A stretch of DNA of 6,703 nucleotides from the NCBI GenBank assembly GCA_030587505.1, contig JAUQYY010000267.1, positions 1 through 6,703 of the forward strand. The letters are read 5' to 3'. The notes below the pieces were generated by a model. The model was given only the letters and a program-made list of their open reading frames with translations, searched no databases and was not told where the DNA came from. The position numbers were made by a program, and so were the translations under genes. Below, in pieces: positions 5,264 to 6,703 of the stretch (its first letter is position 1; each line of letters starts with the position of its first letter). The stretch comes from Candidatus Sigynarchaeota archaeon. Lineage in GTDB: Archaea > Asgardarchaeota > Jordarchaeia > Jordarchaeales > Jordarchaeaceae.

Positions 5264-5371
5264 TGGTGGGCCCAACGAGATTTGAACTCGTGACTTCGAC
5301 CCCTTCGGGGAACACCCGCAAGGTCTTTCGGTTATCAGCCGAACGCTCTAACCAAGCTGAGCTATGGGCCC
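5264..5371 (-). tRNA. tRNA-Ile(GAT) with a variable-loop intron and encoded CCA
   Basis: On the minus strand, acceptor GGGCCCA (5371-5365) pairs with TGGGCCC (5274-5268), then discriminator A (5267) and CCA (5266-5264). The D arm is GCTC/GAGC with a 10-nt loop. The anticodon arm is TTCGG/CTGATAA/CCGAA (5343-5327), anticodon GAT at 5336-5334. The T arm is ACGAG/TTCAAAT/CTCGT (5291-5275). Between anticodon and T stems are 35 nt instead of 5. Removing 30 nt (5324-5295) gives variable loop AGGTC and a standard 75-nt tRNA plus CCA. It is divergent from the OPT transporter and on the same strand as the initiator tRNA. Confidence 0.92.
5295..5324 (-). other. Variable-loop intron of tRNA-Ile
   Basis: This is a 30-nt intron between positions 45 and 46. 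CCTT (5323-5320) pairs with AAGG (5305-5302) and CGGG (5318-5315) with CCCG (5309-5306), with one bulged G and loop TGTTC. The central helix is weak: exon CGA (5330-5328) pairs with intron TCG (5299-5297), then an A-G mismatch. The bulges are AG^A and AA^G. Boundaries could shift by a base or two; this choice gives the usual AGGTC variable loop. Confidence 0.7.
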
Positions 5372-5411
5372 TCGCGTGTGTATGTGTTTCCAGTGAAAAT
5401 ATTGTTGTTAT

Positions 5412-5434
5412 TTTTTATTAAAAAGTCTTTCCCA
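5412..5434 (-). promoter_or_regulatory. TATA-like box of tRNA-Ile
   Basis: On the minus strand TTTTTAATAAAAAA (5425-5412) preceded by purine-rich GGGAAAGAC is a BRE/TATA-like pair about 45-50 nt before the tRNA 5' end, giving a leader of roughly 20-25 nt. Confidence 0.5.
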
Positions 5435-5726
5435 TTTCTTGGAGGCTAATCTTGTTGAATTCCTGATGTTGGAAGGTTAAACCATTTGAGTTCTTAGAAG
5501 TTTTGAGTCTTTCGTGTGCGTTTGCTGATTTTGAGGTTTTTAGTAGGATTTAGCTTGCTTATAAAGTGGTGGTTGCCTGTAGAAAACCGGTCTAGTATGG
5601 GATGAATCAAAAAGCGTACCAAGAGGATGATATCGAAATTGTGTTGTGGTATAGAACTGAGAAAAAACTTTTATAGAAGGAGAGGAGTTAGAATTCCTTA
5701 CTTGAAAATCGTTAGGGGTACTCTTC
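5435..5726 (+). promoter_or_regulatory. Non-coding stretch with the promoter of the OPT transporter
   Basis: No convincing gene is seen between the tRNA-Ile promoter and the transporter. TTTTATAG (5669-5676) preceded by GAAAAAAC is a strong BRE/TATA pair, predicting a start near 5699. AGGGGT (5714-5719) is a Shine-Dalgarno-like site before TTG 5727. A second TATA-like element, GCTTATAAA (5557-5565), could drive a longer transcript. Confidence 0.5.
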
Positions 5727-6703
5727 TTGTCGGAGGAAACTGAACGAGATTCTTCAGCTGAAACCGAACCGGAGATTCCCAAGCGTTCACCTTTTACGTT
5801 GAGGGCGGTAATTTACGGTTGTCTCATTGGTACGCTTTACGTTTTTCTCGCGATTTATGTCAGTCTCAAGACCGGGGTCACCTTTATAGCGGGTACTATA
5901 CTACTGGGATACATTTTTCTGTCAATTAGAGGAAAGTATAACCCTAGAGAAAACGTCGTAATCACTAGTATTGCAGAGGGTTCGGTTCTTGTTGGCACCA
6001 GCGTGATAGCCAGCTTACCCGCGATTGTCATTTATTCTCAGATGATTAGCGAGAGGAGACTTGACCCTATTTTTTATCTTCAAAATATTACAGGAAACTG
6101 GTGGGGTAAGCTATGGTATGACACCATACTTTCGCCCGAGCTTCTGATTACTTTAGGGCTTTTTGCGGGTATAACGGGTCTCTTCATGTTATTGCCGTTC
6201 AAAGAGCAGTTGTTAAAGCTGCCTTGGCCACAGGTGGTTCCAATTTACAGAACTATTGAAGGATTGGGGGATGTCGAAGAGGCGAAAAGCAGGCTTTTGA
6301 GGGGGATGGGAGTTGCAGCGGCTTACACGGGTGTGTTCACGGCTTTGGGACTCTCTCTGAGGCAGAACTTGTTCCAGTTTCCCACTACGCCGATTTATCC
6401 GAGTTGGTTTACCACACTTAAAACGTGGTGGTTACAGGCGCTACCAAGATGGCAGCAAACGGCTTATGCGTTTTTGGCACATGGACCCTTGCCTGATTTT
6501 TTGGGAATTTCGAATTCACCGCTCATTGGCGCTATGGGATATTTTGTGGGGTGGAAGCGAGCTCTTGTAATTTTCGCGGGATCCGTATGGTCTCTCATAG
6601 TTTGGATCATCTGGGAGGGAGGAGACCGACTGGCGAATTTTGGAAATCACGTAATGCTGCCTATGATTTACTATACCTCCATGGGCGTTCTTGTAGCCTA
6701 TTT
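5727..6703 (+). CDS. OPT-family oligopeptide transporter (partial, N-terminal half)
   Basis: This integral membrane protein of the OPT family (the prokaryotic branch, putatively moving peptides or metal chelates with protons) is open to the right edge (325 codons). An acidic cytosolic N-terminus (2-20) is followed by family-like blocks: TLRAVIYGCLIG...SLKTGVTF (24-53), ENVVITSIAEGSVLVG (75-90), PWPQVVPIYRTIEG (166-179) and SLRQNLFQ (210-217). Hydrophobic segments fall near 24-45, 51-66, 77-104, 138-157, 194-210, 276-297 and 310-325. OPT proteins are usually 600-700 residues, so about half is missing. An in-frame TGA at 5703 leaves TTG 5727 as the first usable start, with AGGGGT 7 nt upstream. 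Substrate cannot be deduced. The coding strand is rich in G and T, unlike the methyltransferase genes. Confidence 0.85.
   Translation, partial: MSEETERDSSAETEPEIPKRSPFTLRAVIYGCLIGTLYVFLAIYVSLKTGVTFIAGTILLGYIFLSIRGKYNPRENVVITSIAEGSVLVGTSVIASLPAIVIYSQMISERRLDPIFYLQNITGNWWGKLWYDTILSPELLITLGLFAGITGLFMLLPFKEQLLKLPWPQVVPIYRTIEGLGDVEEAKSRLLRGMGVAAAYTGVFTALGLSLRQNLFQFPTTPIYPSWFTTLKTWWLQALPRWQQTAYAFLAHGPLPDFLGISNSPLIGAMGYFVGWKRALVIFAGSVWSLIVWIIWEGGDRLANFGNHVMLPMIYYTSMGVLVAY

Noticed and set aside
5600..5660. C/D-box sRNA (GATGATA-like C box near 5626 and CTGA at 5657-5660)
   Set aside because: The C box is imperfect, no clear D'/C' pair is present, and no flanking terminal stem was found.
5540..5782. 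Minus-strand open frame of 80 codons
   Set aside because: It crosses the transporter promoter and its coding start, and the protein has no recognisable features.
1..6703. CRISPR array, transposase or integrase remnants
   Set aside because: No regularly spaced repeats, terminal inverted repeats or transposase motifs were seen on either strand.

Overview
The window comes from an archaeon, and an unclassified or TACK-type thermophilic lineage is my best guess. The reasons are: an archaeal-family tRNA-intron endonuclease (EndA); two tRNA genes with encoded CCA ends whose introns sit at non-canonical positions; an initiator tRNA with archaeal features (A1-U72 and three stacked G-C pairs at the anticodon loop); archaeal TATA-like boxes about 25-35 nt ahead of genes; TTG starts; and a HycI-type hydrogenase maturation protease. 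I cannot name the species from sequence alone.

Layout, left to right. The window opens inside a minus-strand hycI gene (1-526, C-terminal end missing). It is divergent from endA (603-1178, +). After a 129-bp spacer with a hairpin and a perfect 12-bp palindrome comes a TTG-started AAA+ ATPase (1308-2840, +). This is related to the archaeal Lon/LonB ATPase module, but it carries a Cys4 zinc-ribbon insert and has no S16 protease domain. Two tandem class I SAM-dependent methyltransferase paralogues follow (2972-3784 and 4050-4889, +), about 53% identical over their first 200 residues, each with its own TATA-like box. Two minus-strand tRNA genes come next: initiator tRNA-Met(CAT) at 4979-5118 and tRNA-Ile(GAT) at 5264-5371. 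The window ends in a plus-strand OPT-family oligopeptide transporter (5727 onward, TTG start, C-terminal half missing).

The most notable content is a tRNA-splicing story spread over the window. The initiator tRNA is only recovered if two 31-nt introns are removed from its D arm (after positions 10 and 15), leaving a 5-nt micro-exon. The BHB-like helix of the second intron is completed only after the first intron is gone, which predicts ordered splicing. tRNA-Ile carries a 30-nt intron in its variable loop. None of the three introns is at the classic 37/38 site. The endA gene in the same window keeps the catalytic Tyr (127) and Lys (168) with exact family spacing, but has Thr (137) where the catalytic His belongs. 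Broad-specificity splicing of non-canonical introns is known from heteromeric archaeal EndA enzymes, so this EndA may be one subunit of such an enzyme, with a His-bearing partner encoded elsewhere. That last step is inference.

The remaining genes do not form an obvious operon. The methyltransferase substrate and the client of the protease-less Lon-like ATPase cannot be read from the sequence.
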